The notes beneath the pieces were generated by a model. That model was not told where the DNA came from. It worked only from the letters and a program-made list of their open reading frames with translations, and did not search any database. Shown piece by piece: positions 1 to 7,264 of a DNA stretch of 25,120 nt. Positions within the stretch are counted from its first letter, which is position 1; every line of letters starts with the position of its first letter. The position numbers were made by a program, and so were the translations under genes. Source of the stretch: JBBKWG01 sp037968835 (GTDB lineage Bacteria > Pseudomonadota > Alphaproteobacteria > Rhodobacterales > Rhodobacteraceae); the NCBI GenBank assembly GCA_037968835.1, contig JBBKWG010000039.1, positions 1-25,120 on the forward strand. The letters run 5' to 3'.

Positions 1-80
1 CCAAATGGTATTCCGCCCACCAGAAATGCGATGAGAGCCACCAATGCGAGCAACGGAAATGGCGTGTCTATGACTGGCAA
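1..80 (-). CDS. plsY: Glycerol-3-phosphate acyltransferase PlsY, N-terminal fragment
   Basis: Only the first 26 codons lie in the window; the gene continues past the left edge. PlsY is the inner-membrane enzyme that transfers an acyl group from acyl-phosphate to glycerol-3-phosphate, the first step of phospholipid synthesis. The visible residues start with a short polar leader (PVIDTPFP), followed by a hydrophobic helix ending in VGGIPFG, which resembles the conserved first membrane helix and GxIPFG motif of the family. I chose the TTG at 78-80 because GGAG stands seven bases before it; a second TTG at 84-86 is too close to that site. The frame is open upstream to a stop at 147-149, and no ATG is available. 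It follows the pyrC-like gene on the same strand by about 100 bases, an order familiar in Rhodobacterales. Identity rests on few residues, so it is fairly but not fully certain. Confidence 0.72.
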   Translation of the reverse strand, partial: MPVIDTPFPLLALVALIAFLVGGIPF

Positions 81-180
81 AGGCAAACTCCGAGCAACGC
101 TTCGGTACTTCAGACCACCAGTTCGGTTTTGGCAAGCGTCGTCCGGTCACGTGGCCCCGTGAATCTCTGCAAAGAGATAA

Positions 181-1443
181 TCAGTTGCCGAATATCTGCT
201 TTCCAGCAACCCACGTTCCGATCACGCGACCCTCCATCCGAGCTTCGTCGAACGGTGTGTTTTTTGATTTCGACTGCAGTTTTGCGCGGTCCAGAACGTA
301 GGGGAAGTCTGGATCGAAAAGCACGAGATCCGCGGGAGAACCCGCAGAAAGCCTCCCACTGGCAAGGCCCAGACGGCGGGCAGGGTTGAGCGAAAGCGCG
401 CGCCAGAGTGTCGGCAAATCCATGTGCCCGTTGTGAACAAGGCGCATCGCGGCGGACAGCAGCGTTTCAAGCCCGACTGCCCCCGAAGCCGCCTCTTCAA
501 ACGGGAGCCGTTTGGATTCCTCGTCTTGCGGTGTGTGCATCGACGAAATCACGTCTATCAGACCGTCAGCAACCGCAGTGACTGAAGCCAGACGGTCGTC
601 TTCCGAACGCAGCGGCGGCTTGACCTTGAAAAAAGTCCGATAGTCACCGACGTCGAGTTCGTTCAGCGTCAGGTGATGAATGGACACGCCTGCTGTGACA
701 TCCAGACCGGCGTCTTTTGCCCTTTCCAGCCGTTTCAGTGCGCGTGACGTCGTGATCTGATCCGCGTGATAGCGAACGCCTGTCATCTCGACCAAACCCA
801 GATCGCGGTCCAGTCCCATGCGCTCGGCCATCGGCGACACCGACGGCAATCCCTTCAACGACGCAAATTTTCCGGACGTGGCGACCGCTCCGTTCGATAG
901 ACTTGGTTCCTGCGGGTGGCCGACAATCAGCGCGCCTAGTGATGCCGCATAGGTCAGGCAGCGCGAAAGGACTTTGGTGTCGATCACAACCGCGTCGCAA
1001 TCAGTGAAAGCGACGGCACCTGCATCTATAAGAAACCCGATCTCGGCCATTTCGCGGCCTTGGCGACCGCGGGTCAGTGCGGCCATCGGCAGGACGTTGA
1101 CCGGGGTCGCTTCGTTTGCGCGACGACGTACGAATTCCAATGTCTCGGGATTGTCGATTGCGGGCAATGTATCTGGCCGGGTGACCATCGTCGTCACGCC
1201 ACCTGCTGCCGCAGCAAGTCCTGCGGACCGGAAACTCTCCTTGTGCCGCTCGCCCGGCTCGCTGACCTTCACGCCGATATCGACGATGCCGGGAGCCAGA
1301 CAGCGTCCGTCGCAGTCGATGATAGCCGCCCCGTCCATCCCTCCGACTAAAGCGATCCGCCCGTCCCGCACCGCCAAAGTGCCGATGCTGTCTGTCCCTG
1401 TCTCCGGGTCGATCAGTCGGGCATTCTTGAAAAGCAGGTCCAT
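181..1443 (-). CDS. pyrC: Dihydroorotase-like protein (PyrC'-type, catalytic residues missing)
   Basis: A 420-residue amidohydrolase-fold protein with the length and layout of a class I dihydroorotase, the third enzyme of UMP synthesis. The fold is recognisable from APGIVDIGVK (about 50-59), EPGERHKES, GHPQEPSL (175-182), KVKPPLRSEDDR (273-284) and a C-terminal SPADLVLFDPD strand. The metal site is degenerate: the expected DxHxH reads D55-I-G57-V-K59, the following substrate Arg is S61, and the catalytic Asp of the usual TDHAPH motif is M302 in SSMHTPQ. Some other residues, such as H176 and H303, remain. Known precedent is the inactive PyrC' of Pseudomonas, which serves as a structural partner of aspartate carbamoyltransferase. 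The gene lies three genes after pyrB on the same strand, 14 bases behind the preceding gene. I infer a structural rather than catalytic role; an active dihydroorotase should then exist elsewhere in the genome. Confidence 0.88.
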   Translation of the reverse strand: MDLLFKNARLIDPETGTDSIGTLAVRDGRIALVGGMDGAAIIDCDGRCLAPGIVDIGVKVSEPGERHKESFRSAGLAAAAGGVTTMVTRPDTLPAIDNPETLEFVRRRANEATPVNVLPMAALTRGRQGREMAEIGFLIDAGAVAFTDCDAVVIDTKVLSRCLTYAASLGALIVGHPQEPSLSNGAVATSGKFASLKGLPSVSPMAERMGLDRDLGLVEMTGVRYHADQITTSRALKRLERAKDAGLDVTAGVSIHHLTLNELDVGDYRTFFKVKPPLRSEDDRLASVTAVADGLIDVISSMHTPQDEESKRLPFEEAASGAVGLETLLSAAMRLVHNGHMDLPTLWRALSLNPARRLGLASGRLSAGSPADLVLFDPDFPYVLDRAKLQSKSKNTPFDEARMEGRVIGTWVAGKQIFGN

Positions 1444-1457
1444 GTGAACTCGATCTG

Positions 1458-1982
1458 TCAGAGATAAAACATCGCGACAAGGCCAGCCGCGACGATAAGT
1501 GCTCCGAGAACGATTAAAGTCGATTTTCCGCGAGGATCAGGACGGGGGTCCGGCGTCATGCCGCGTGGACTGACTTCGGCGGGCTCGGAAGAATGCGGTG
1601 CCATATCGTGGGCGCGTTGCGGTTCTTCGTCGAATACTCCAACCAGCCGGATCGCGGATTCCGGTTCGATTGTCTGATCCTTGCCGCGAAAAGCCGACGA
1701 AGGGACAAGAATGACAAGACCGGTGAGCGCATCAAGCGCGGCTTTGCGACCTTCCATGGACGCTTCCGGGATGCCGTATCCCTCGCTTAGATATCCGGTC
1801 AGGCCCAATTCGCGAAAGACACCGGACGGCACAACTTCGACCTTTTTCGGGTTCAAATCGACATTAAGAAGTCGGCCGACATTCCCGGCGGTGATCGCGC
1901 TGGCGCCGTCGGGGGCAAGTTCCGCTGTAAAGATGCGAACGCGGCCGTGCTCATTGGCAGAAACATGAAGTGGGTCGGACAT
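1458..1982 (-). CDS. Conserved hypothetical protein with C-terminal membrane anchor
   Basis: A 174-residue protein that I do not recognise by name. Residues 1-120 form a soluble domain with no signal peptide and no catalytic motif that I can name. Residues 121-150 are a Pro/Asp/Arg-rich linker, and residues 154-174 are one hydrophobic helix at the very C-terminus (TLIVLGALIVAAGLVAMFYL), so the protein is probably tail-anchored with its main domain in the cytoplasm. The start is the ATG at 1980-1982, five bases behind a strong GGAGGTGA; an ATG further upstream overlaps that ribosome site and is less likely. It sits between the PH-like membrane protein and the dihydroorotase-like gene, 14 bases before the latter, so it is probably co-transcribed with pyrB. 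A role in placing the pyrimidine enzymes at the membrane is a guess from position only. Confidence 0.75.
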   Translation of the reverse strand: MSDPLHVSANEHGRVRIFTAELAPDGASAITAGNVGRLLNVDLNPKKVEVVPSGVFRELGLTGYLSEGYGIPEASMEGRKAALDALTGLVILVPSSAFRGKDQTIEPESAIRLVGVFDEEPQRAHDMAPHSSEPAEVSPRGMTPDPRPDPRGKSTLIVLGALIVAAGLVAMFYL

Positions 1983-2088
1983 TCGGGTCACCTCCATTCA
2001 GGCAACGACAGCTTCGACGCGCCCGGACTACGATATGACAATCCAACGCGCTGCGACGTCGTATTGTTCGATAATGTCACGTGATAGC

Positions 2089-2646
2089 TCAATTCTTGCC
2101 TGGCTCCTCGTCAGCTTGGATCGAACGGATCAAGCGATAGACCCGATCGACGTCGGCTATGTTTTCAAACCCCTTTTTCTCGGTCTTGCGGTCCCCATCG
2201 CTATCGACACCGATAGTCGTGTGAAAGAAAACATCGCGTTCGTTGACGACTTCGACAGGCTGATCGGGACTAATGTCGAACACTTCCATTTTCCGTTTCC
2301 ACCAGCGGGTGGCGATGTAACCGCGTCGAGTGCTAAGTGCGTAGCGAACCATCTCGTGTGCCCGCACGTCTGTGTACCACGGTCCCAGGGCAAGCCCGCC
2401 ACCGACAAGCAGGAAGGGCACACCGAAGCACACCAGAAAGAGCCCGGCACCAAGGGTGAGGATACTGAAATCGTTCGTCAGCATCGCCAATCCCGTTCCC
2501 GAGCAGAGGAGGCCGCCGCCGAAGAACGGAATGCCAAAGAGCGACAGTAGAATGTTTCTGACCCAGTGACGAATCCCCGGCAACGGAGAGCCTTCCCACA
2601 GCAACCGTTCGTCACCATGAAACCAGTCCTCCCAGCGATCGTACAT
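2089..2646 (-). CDS. Two-helix membrane protein with PH-like domain
   Basis: A 185-residue protein of unknown function. Residues 1-29 are a polar N-terminus (MYDRWEDWFHGDERLLWEG), residues 30-57 and 60-88 form a glycine-rich membrane hairpin, and residues 100-176 look like a bacterial PH-type domain. The pattern there is YALSTRRGYI, a short basic turn, alternating hydrophobic strands, then GFENIADVDRVYRLI as the closing helix. The WEGxP element before the hairpin and a YALTxxR strand are common in bacterial PH-domain membrane proteins. The ATG at 2644-2646 lies one base beyond the pyrB stop codon, which suggests translational coupling. A longer version starting inside pyrB at 2667 is possible but has no better ribosome site. 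The domain assignment is by eye; a search against bPH/DUF families would settle it. Confidence 0.7.
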   Translation of the reverse strand: MYDRWEDWFHGDERLLWEGSPLPGIRHWVRNILLSLFGIPFFGGGLLCSGTGLAMLTNDFSILTLGAGLFLVCFGVPFLLVGGGLALGPWYTDVRAHEMVRYALSTRRGYIATRWWKRKMEVFDISPDQPVEVVNERDVFFHTTIGVDSDGDRKTEKKGFENIADVDRVYRLIRSIQADEEPGKN

Positions 2647-2647
2647 G

Positions 2648-3607
2648 CTAGGCCATCGCCCCGGCATTTTTGCCGCGTGCCGCACGAAGGTTGCGCGCCA
2701 GCAAGTCCATTGCCGCCATTCGCACGGCAACGCCCATTTCAACCTGCTCCTGAATGACAGAGCGATTGATGTCGTCCGCGAGAGTCCCGTCGATTTCGAC
2801 CCCGCGATTCATTGGTCCGGGATGCATGACGATGGCGTCGGGTTTGGCGTGGGCAAGTTTTTCGGCATCCAGCCCGAAACGGTGGAAGTACTCCCTTTCC
2901 GACGGGATAAAAGCGCCGTCCATGCGTTCACGCTGAAGCCGCAGCATCATTACGACATCGACGTCCTTGAGGCCTTCGGTCATATCTTCGTAAATCTCGA
3001 CACCCCATTCTGCCGCACCCGCTGGGATGAGTGTCGGCGGTCCTATCAGACGTACGCGGTTTTCCATCTTCCCAAGCAGTTGGATGTTGGAACGGGCGAC
3101 CCGCGAATGGGCGATGTCACCGCAGATCGCAACTGACAGCCGGTGCAATCGGCCTTTGGCGCGACGGATCGTCAAGGCGTCGAGAAGGGCTTGTGTCGGG
3201 TGTTCGTGTCGCCCGTCACCAGCATTCAGAACAGCGCAATTGACCTTTTGTGCCAATAGATTGACGGCGCCTGAATTGGGGTGGCGGACGACCAGAAGGT
3301 CGGGATGCATTGCATTCAACGTCAGAGCGGTGTCGATCAGGGTTTCGCCCTTCTTCACCGAAGACGCCTGCATCGCCATATTCATGACGTCTGCGCCCAG
3401 ACGTTTTCCTGCAAGCTCGAAGCTTGCCTGTGTGCGAGTCGAGTTCTCGAAGAACATATTGATCTGGGTAAGACCGGTCAGCGCCGTGTCATGCTTCACG
3501 TCGCGTCGGTTCAAACCGACATAGGAGTCGGCAAGGTCGAGCAGCGTGGTAATTTCGTCGGGTGCAAGGTGCTCGATCCCGAGAAGATGGCGCGCGCGAA
3601 AGGTCAT
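2648..3607 (-). CDS. pyrB: Aspartate carbamoyltransferase catalytic subunit
   Basis: A 319-residue cytoplasmic enzyme joining carbamoyl phosphate and L-aspartate to give carbamoyl-aspartate, the committed step of pyrimidine synthesis. The carbamoyl-phosphate site is complete: FFENSTRT (52-59), the lysine of SSVKKGET (about 85), and HPTQALLDA (136-144). The aspartate-domain signature MHPGPMNRGVEID is near residue 265. Length matches the family. The frame stays open far upstream, but the extra residues there are arginine-rich out-of-frame-like sequence. The ATG at 3605-3607 has AAGGA eight bases before it and gives the usual RHLLGIEHL N-terminus. No regulatory subunit gene (pyrI) is visible. 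This is the first gene of a minus-strand cluster with two small membrane proteins and the dihydroorotase-like gene, as in class A-type ATCases that work with a PyrC-like partner. Confidence 0.96.
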   Translation of the reverse strand: MTFRARHLLGIEHLAPDEITTLLDLADSYVGLNRRDVKHDTALTGLTQINMFFENSTRTQASFELAGKRLGADVMNMAMQASSVKKGETLIDTALTLNAMHPDLLVVRHPNSGAVNLLAQKVNCAVLNAGDGRHEHPTQALLDALTIRRAKGRLHRLSVAICGDIAHSRVARSNIQLLGKMENRVRLIGPPTLIPAGAAEWGVEIYEDMTEGLKDVDVVMMLRLQRERMDGAFIPSEREYFHRFGLDAEKLAHAKPDAIVMHPGPMNRGVEIDGTLADDINRSVIQEQVEMGVAVRMAAMDLLARNLRAARGKNAGAMA

Positions 3608-3631
3608 GAGCGTCGTCCTTCGATTTCGCGG

Positions 3632-3660
3632 TGTATAGACCGGAGCGATCGACTTGAAAA
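3632..3660 (-). promoter_or_regulatory. Possible sigma-70 promoter of the pyrB cluster
   Basis: Read on the minus strand, TTTTCA (3660-3655) and TATACA (3637-3632) stand 17 bases apart, each matching four of six consensus positions. They end about 25 bases before the pyrB ATG. The leader would be very short, leaving no room for an attenuator or PyrR-type control. Predicted from pattern only. Confidence 0.35.
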
Positions 3661-3783
3661 CTGTGAGATTCGCGAAAACTACGCCCGCGCCCGTGATGCG
3701 ACAACTCGAGCAGTTGGAAATCGGAGAGTGTGCCGCGAACGTGCGGGATTTACCTTGATTGGGCGAAGGCATAGCGTCACCAC

Positions 3784-4539
3784 ATGGGATTATGGGACGC
3801 CAAAGCAGCCTTGGAGTGGCAAATCGCGATGGGCGCGGACGAGGCAATACTCGACGTGCCAGTCGACCGGTATGCTTTGCCAGATGCGCCCGCGAAGACT
3901 CCGGCGACAATTGCTCAACCCGAAGTGGCGGCGATTGATCCGGTCGCATTGGCTATGACGGCTGCCGAAGCCGCAACGGACCTCGACGGGCTTGAGGCGG
4001 CGATGGCTGCGTTCGAGCACTGCGAATTGAAACGCGGTGCCAGACAGCTTGTGTTCGCTGACGGACAGCCGAACGCTCGCGTCATGATCATTGGCGAGGC
4101 CCCAGGTCGCGACGAAGACCAGCAAGGCAAGCCCTTCGTAGGTCGCGCGGGCCAGCTACTGGATCGGATGTTCGACTGCATCGGTCTGTCGCGTCAATCG
4201 CCCGACCCGCAGTCCGCGCTTTATATCACCAACGTGCTGCCCTGGCGTCCGCCGCAAAACCGCGATCCTCGTCCGGACGAGATCGCGATGTTGTTGCCAT
4301 TCCTGAAACGGCATGTCGATCTGGTTGACCCGGATCTGATCATCGCTATGGGAAACCATGCCTGTCAGGCTCTGTTGGGTCGTCAGGGCATCACGAGACT
4401 CCGGGGGAACTGGGGCACCGCACTCGGGCGACCGGTCCTGCCGATGTTCCATCCGGCATATTTGCTGCGCACGCCAGCGGCTAAGCGCGAGGCATGGGCG
4501 GACCTGTTGTCGGTTCAAATGAAGCTGAGGTCCTTATGA
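3784..4539 (+). CDS. Uracil-DNA glycosylase, family-4-like, lacking most Fe-S cysteines
   Basis: A 251-residue DNA repair protein of the uracil-DNA glycosylase superfamily, which cuts uracil out of DNA to start base excision repair. Residues 1-70 are a variable Ala/Pro/Asp-rich leader. The catalytic core starts with the QLVFADG strand (88-94) and contains motif 1, GEAPGRDED (104-112), followed by GKPFVGRAGQLLD (115-127). TNVLPWRPPQNR (149-160) and the HPAYLLR motif (223-229) follow. Family 4 enzymes usually carry four cysteines for a 4Fe-4S cluster. Here the CxxC position reads FEHC (77-80), keeping only the second, and the later Cys of the VCLG strand is A188; C132 and C194 are elsewhere. 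A complete cluster therefore looks unlikely. It starts a three-gene overlapping unit with LysE and MoaB and is divergent from pyrB. The start has only a distant GAAGG, so it is moderately sure. Confidence 0.88.
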   Translation: MGLWDAKAALEWQIAMGADEAILDVPVDRYALPDAPAKTPATIAQPEVAAIDPVALAMTAAEAATDLDGLEAAMAAFEHCELKRGARQLVFADGQPNARVMIIGEAPGRDEDQQGKPFVGRAGQLLDRMFDCIGLSRQSPDPQSALYITNVLPWRPPQNRDPRPDEIAMLLPFLKRHVDLVDPDLIIAMGNHACQALLGRQGITRLRGNWGTALGRPVLPMFHPAYLLRTPAAKREAWADLLSVQMKLRSL

Positions 4540-5165
4540 TCGACATGATCGACCCGCTATTGCTGCTGGCGTTTCTTCCCGCCGCGCTGGCGCTGAACTT
4601 GACGCCCGGAGCAGACATGATGTTTTGCCTCGCCCAAGGCGCGCGTGGCGGAGTGCGCCCCGCTCTCGCGGCCTCGGCTGGGATCTCTGTCGGCGGAATG
4701 GTTCACGTTTCGCTGGCGGGCCTTGGTCTGGGCGCGTTGCTGTCAAGTGCTCCGTGGGCGTTCGATGTGATCCGGTGGATCGGCGTCCTCTATTTGATCT
4801 GGTTGGCGTGGCGCACGCTTCGCACGCCGCTTGGCGCATCGGACCGACCCGCCGTCCGACCCTCCCGCGCATTTCGCGACGGCTTGATCGTGAACCTGAC
4901 CAATCCCAAGGTTATCCTGTTCATCGCGGCCTTCGTGCCGCAGTTTGTCGATCCAACCCAGCCGGTCCTGCCGCAGTTTCTGATACTTGGTTCGGTTCTT
5001 GCCACGGGCGGATTCATTATCAACGGTCTTGTCGGCGTATTTTCCGGAGGCATCGGGCGTAGTCTGGCGCGCGATCCTAACGTCGAAAAGTGCGTTCGTT
5101 TACTGACGGCAAGTGTGTTTGGCGCATTGGCACTGAGATTAGCGGTCGAGGCACGACGCGTATGA
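4536..5165 (+). CDS. LysE/RhtB family amino-acid exporter
   Basis: A 209-residue inner-membrane protein with about six hydrophobic helices. The family marks are present: the N-terminal helix ends in LNLTPGADMMF (about 16-26), followed by GARGGVRPALAASAGISVG, and the central FRDGLIVNLTNPKVILFIAAFVPQF block is typical of RhtB-type exporters. Members export amino acids such as homoserine, threonine, lysine or other small metabolites; the substrate cannot be told from sequence. The ATG at 4536 overlaps the glycosylase stop codon as ATGA and has GAGG five bases before it; a second ATG three codons later is also possible. The next gene, moaB, overlaps this stop in the same way. The neighbours do not suggest a substrate. 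Confidence 0.9.
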   Translation: MIDMIDPLLLLAFLPAALALNLTPGADMMFCLAQGARGGVRPALAASAGISVGGMVHVSLAGLGLGALLSSAPWAFDVIRWIGVLYLIWLAWRTLRTPLGASDRPAVRPSRAFRDGLIVNLTNPKVILFIAAFVPQFVDPTQPVLPQFLILGSVLATGGFIINGLVGVFSGGIGRSLARDPNVEKCVRLLTASVFGALALRLAVEARRV

Positions 5166-5704
5166 GCCGGATCGACGAAGGCCGCAATTTCGTGCCGGTT
5201 CGCATCGCGGTGCTGACAGTCAGCGACACTCGCGGTCTGGACGACGACAAATCGGGGGACATTCTGGCGGCCCGTATCCAGTCAGCCGGTCATGTGCTGG
5301 CGGTACGCGATATCGTAATAGATGATCGCGCAATGATTTCCGGCAAGCTGCGGGAATGGTGCGTGGATGAAGGCATTGACGTCATTCTGTCAACCGGCGG
5401 CACGGGCCTGACCGGACGAGATGTCTCCGTCGAAGCGCACCGCGACGTCTATGAAAAAGAGATTGAAGCCTTTGGGACCGTGTTCACTCACATCTCCATG
5501 GCAAAAATCGGAACCTCCGCGATCCAGTCGCGCGCATGTGGAGGAGTCGCCAAGGGAACCTATCTGTTCGCGCTGCCGGGATCACCGGGGGCCTGCAAGG
5601 ACGCGTGGGACGAGATCTTGGCCACACAGCTCGACTACCGTCACCGTCCCTGCAACTTTGTCGAGATAATGCCGCGTCTGGATGAACATCTGCGACGGAA
5701 ATGA
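5162..5704 (+). CDS. moaB: Molybdenum cofactor biosynthesis protein B
   Basis: A 180-residue MoaB/MogA-type protein of molybdopterin cofactor synthesis; this family binds molybdopterin and adenylylates it or supports that step. The core starts RIAVLTVSDTRG (about 14-25), and the molybdopterin-binding loop STGGTGLTGRDVS (about 80-92) is intact. Later come SRACGGV and the ALPGSPGA loop that closes the active site. The length suits MoaB rather than the larger fused Moa/Moe proteins. I set the start at the ATG of 5162, which overlaps the LysE stop codon as ATGA; the longer open frame reaches back into lysE without support. GAGG lies ten bases before it. It is the last gene of the glycosylase-LysE-MoaB unit and is followed by a new promoter. 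Confidence 0.94.
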   Translation: MSRIDEGRNFVPVRIAVLTVSDTRGLDDDKSGDILAARIQSAGHVLAVRDIVIDDRAMISGKLREWCVDEGIDVILSTGGTGLTGRDVSVEAHRDVYEKEIEAFGTVFTHISMAKIGTSAIQSRACGGVAKGTYLFALPGSPGACKDAWDEILATQLDYRHRPCNFVEIMPRLDEHLRRK

Positions 5705-5741
5705 TCCCGTATCCCGTTCAAGTCGTAACAATACTGTGGCT

Positions 5742-5770
5742 TTGCTAAATTTATCGAGCGGCTACATAAT
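5742..5770 (+). promoter_or_regulatory. Probable sigma-70 promoter for the RND efflux genes
   Basis: TTGCTA (5742-5747) and CATAAT (5765-5770) are separated by exactly 17 bases in an unusually AT-rich patch between moaB and the efflux adaptor. Transcription would start near 5777, about 30 bases before the ATG at 5807. This also argues against a GTG at 5774 as the start of the adaptor. Confidence 0.6.
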
Positions 5771-5806
5771 GCTGTGTTGTCATCACGCGGGGAGCATAAA
5801 TACCGC

Positions 5807-7264
5807 ATGAAGTTTCTTCGTCGGTCTCTTATCGGTCTATTCTTGCTGGCGTCGACGGTCGGATTGATGGCGTTTGCCGGAAATCTGGTCTGGGGCGCGT
5901 TTCAATCGCGCTGGTCCGACGAGCCTGAAAGCCGTCCCTCGCGCGAACGAGTCTTTGCCGCGAACGTTGTGACAGTTACGCCCGAAACCATCCGCCCGGT
6001 TCTATCCACGTTCGGGGAAGTCCGCTCGCGAAGAACACTGGAATTGCGCGCGGCGAGCGGTGGCGAAGTCGTCTGGCTTTCCGAAAGCTTCGAGGAAGGT
6101 GGACAGGTCGAGGCAGGTGAACTTCTGGTTCGCATCGACCCCGCCGAGGCACAATCCGCGCTCGACACCGTTCGTGCCGATCTGTCCGAAGCCCAAGCCG
6201 ATCTGCGGGATGCCGAACGAGCACTGCAACTGGCAGCGGACGATATTGCGGCGGCCGAGGACCAAGCACGGCTTCGCCAGAATGCCCTCGCGCGGCAGCG
6301 TGATTTGCTGGACCGGGGCGTCGGATCGACCGCTGCTGTAGAGACCGCCGAACTTGCGGCGTCGTCTGCCAATCAATCTGTGCTGTCTCGACGGCAGGCC
6401 GAGGCGAACGCGGAAGCGCGCGTGGATCAGGCGCGAACGACGTTGCAGCGACGACAGATCGCAGTTGTTGAAGCGCAGCGCCGATTGGCCGAAACCGAAG
6501 TCCACGCGGCGTTTTCTGGTGTGATTAGCGGCGCAGAACTTGCCGAAGGTCGACTAGTCGCACAGGGCGAGCGTCTTGCCGAGCTTATCGATCCTAAGGC
6601 GCTGGAAATTTCCTTTCGCGTGTCGACACCGCAATACACCAGGCTTCTGACCGACAATGGCGCGCTGGTTGGGGCGGACGTTACCGCTTCTATCGACATT
6701 CTTGGCGTCGATCTTGACGCGACGGGAACCATCAGCCGCGAAAGCGCGGCGGTCGGCGTGGGTCAGACTGGTCGGCTGCTGTTCGCGCGCCTTGGTGATG
6801 CGCCCGGCTTTCGACCCGGCGATTTCGTGTCGGTTCATATTCAGGAGCCACCGCTGGACCGCGTTACCCGACTTCCCGCCACCGCTGTCGATGCAGCAGG
6901 CGGTGTCCTTGTCGTCGGCGAAGACGACCGGCTGGAAGTTGCGAGTACGGAACTCCTGCGCCGGGAAGGCGACGATGTAATCGTGCGCGCACGTGGTTTG
7001 GCGGGGCGCGAGGTTGTTGCCGAGCGAACGCCGCTTCTCGGGGCCGGTATTCGGATTCGCCCTGTTCGCCCTGGAAATGCAGAAACGCCCGAAGAGCCAG
7101 AGCTGTTGGCACTTGATCCGGAACGCCGCGCCAAGCTCGTCGCGTTTGTCGAAGCGAATCAATTCATGCCAGCGGAAGCGAAGGCGCGGGTTTTGGCGCA
7201 ACTTCAGGAAGAAAGGGTTCCCGTGCTGGTGGTTGAGCGCATTGAATCCCGGATGGGCGGCTGA
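5807..7264 (+). CDS. RND efflux system periplasmic adaptor (membrane fusion protein)
   Basis: A 485-residue HlyD/AcrA-type adaptor linking an inner-membrane RND pump to an outer-membrane channel. Residues 8-28 are one N-terminal membrane helix after a KFLRRS basic start. Next come the first half of the lipoyl domain (about 74-108, ending VEAGELLVRIDP) and a long Ala/Gln/Arg-rich helical hairpin (about 108-228). The second lipoyl half (VHAAFSGVISGAEL), beta-barrel strands (LEISFRVSTPQY) and a membrane-proximal domain follow. After about residue 430 there is an extra helical tail (LDPERRAKLVAF to VERIESRMGG) not found in ordinary AcrA proteins, which makes this one longer than usual. The ATG at 5807 is preceded by GGGGAG at a loose distance. 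The stop overlaps the pump start as TGATG. No outer-membrane channel gene is nearby, so a TolC from elsewhere is probably used. The exported substrate is unknown. Confidence 0.92.
   Translation: MKFLRRSLIGLFLLASTVGLMAFAGNLVWGAFQSRWSDEPESRPSRERVFAANVVTVTPETIRPVLSTFGEVRSRRTLELRAASGGEVVWLSESFEEGGQVEAGELLVRIDPAEAQSALDTVRADLSEAQADLRDAERALQLAADDIAAAEDQARLRQNALARQRDLLDRGVGSTAAVETAELAASSANQSVLSRRQAEANAEARVDQARTTLQRRQIAVVEAQRRLAETEVHAAFSGVISGAELAEGRLVAQGERLAELIDPKALEISFRVSTPQYTRLLTDNGALVGADVTASIDILGVDLDATGTISRESAAVGVGQTGRLLFARLGDAPGFRPGDFVSVHIQEPPLDRVTRLPATAVDAAGGVLVVGEDDRLEVASTELLRREGDDVIVRARGLAGREVVAERTPLLGAGIRIRPVRPGNAETPEEPELLALDPERRAKLVAFVEANQFMPAEAKARVLAQLQEERVPVLVVERIESRMGG

Noticed and set aside
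1001..1480. Long open frames opposite or beside pyrC and inside other genes (for example 1001-1480, 5902-6372, 8154-8750, 21671-22420)
   Set aside because: They are Arg/Ser-rich shadow frames of GC-rich real genes, with no domain or ribosome site.
3608..3949. Upstream extension of the pyrB frame
   Set aside because: It overlaps the divergent glycosylase gene and its promoter region; the ATG at 3607 has AAGGA and the normal N-terminus.
5774..5806. GTG at 5774 as the start of the RND adaptor
   Set aside because: It lies before the predicted transcription start near 5777; the ATG at 5807 gives a typical N-terminal membrane anchor.
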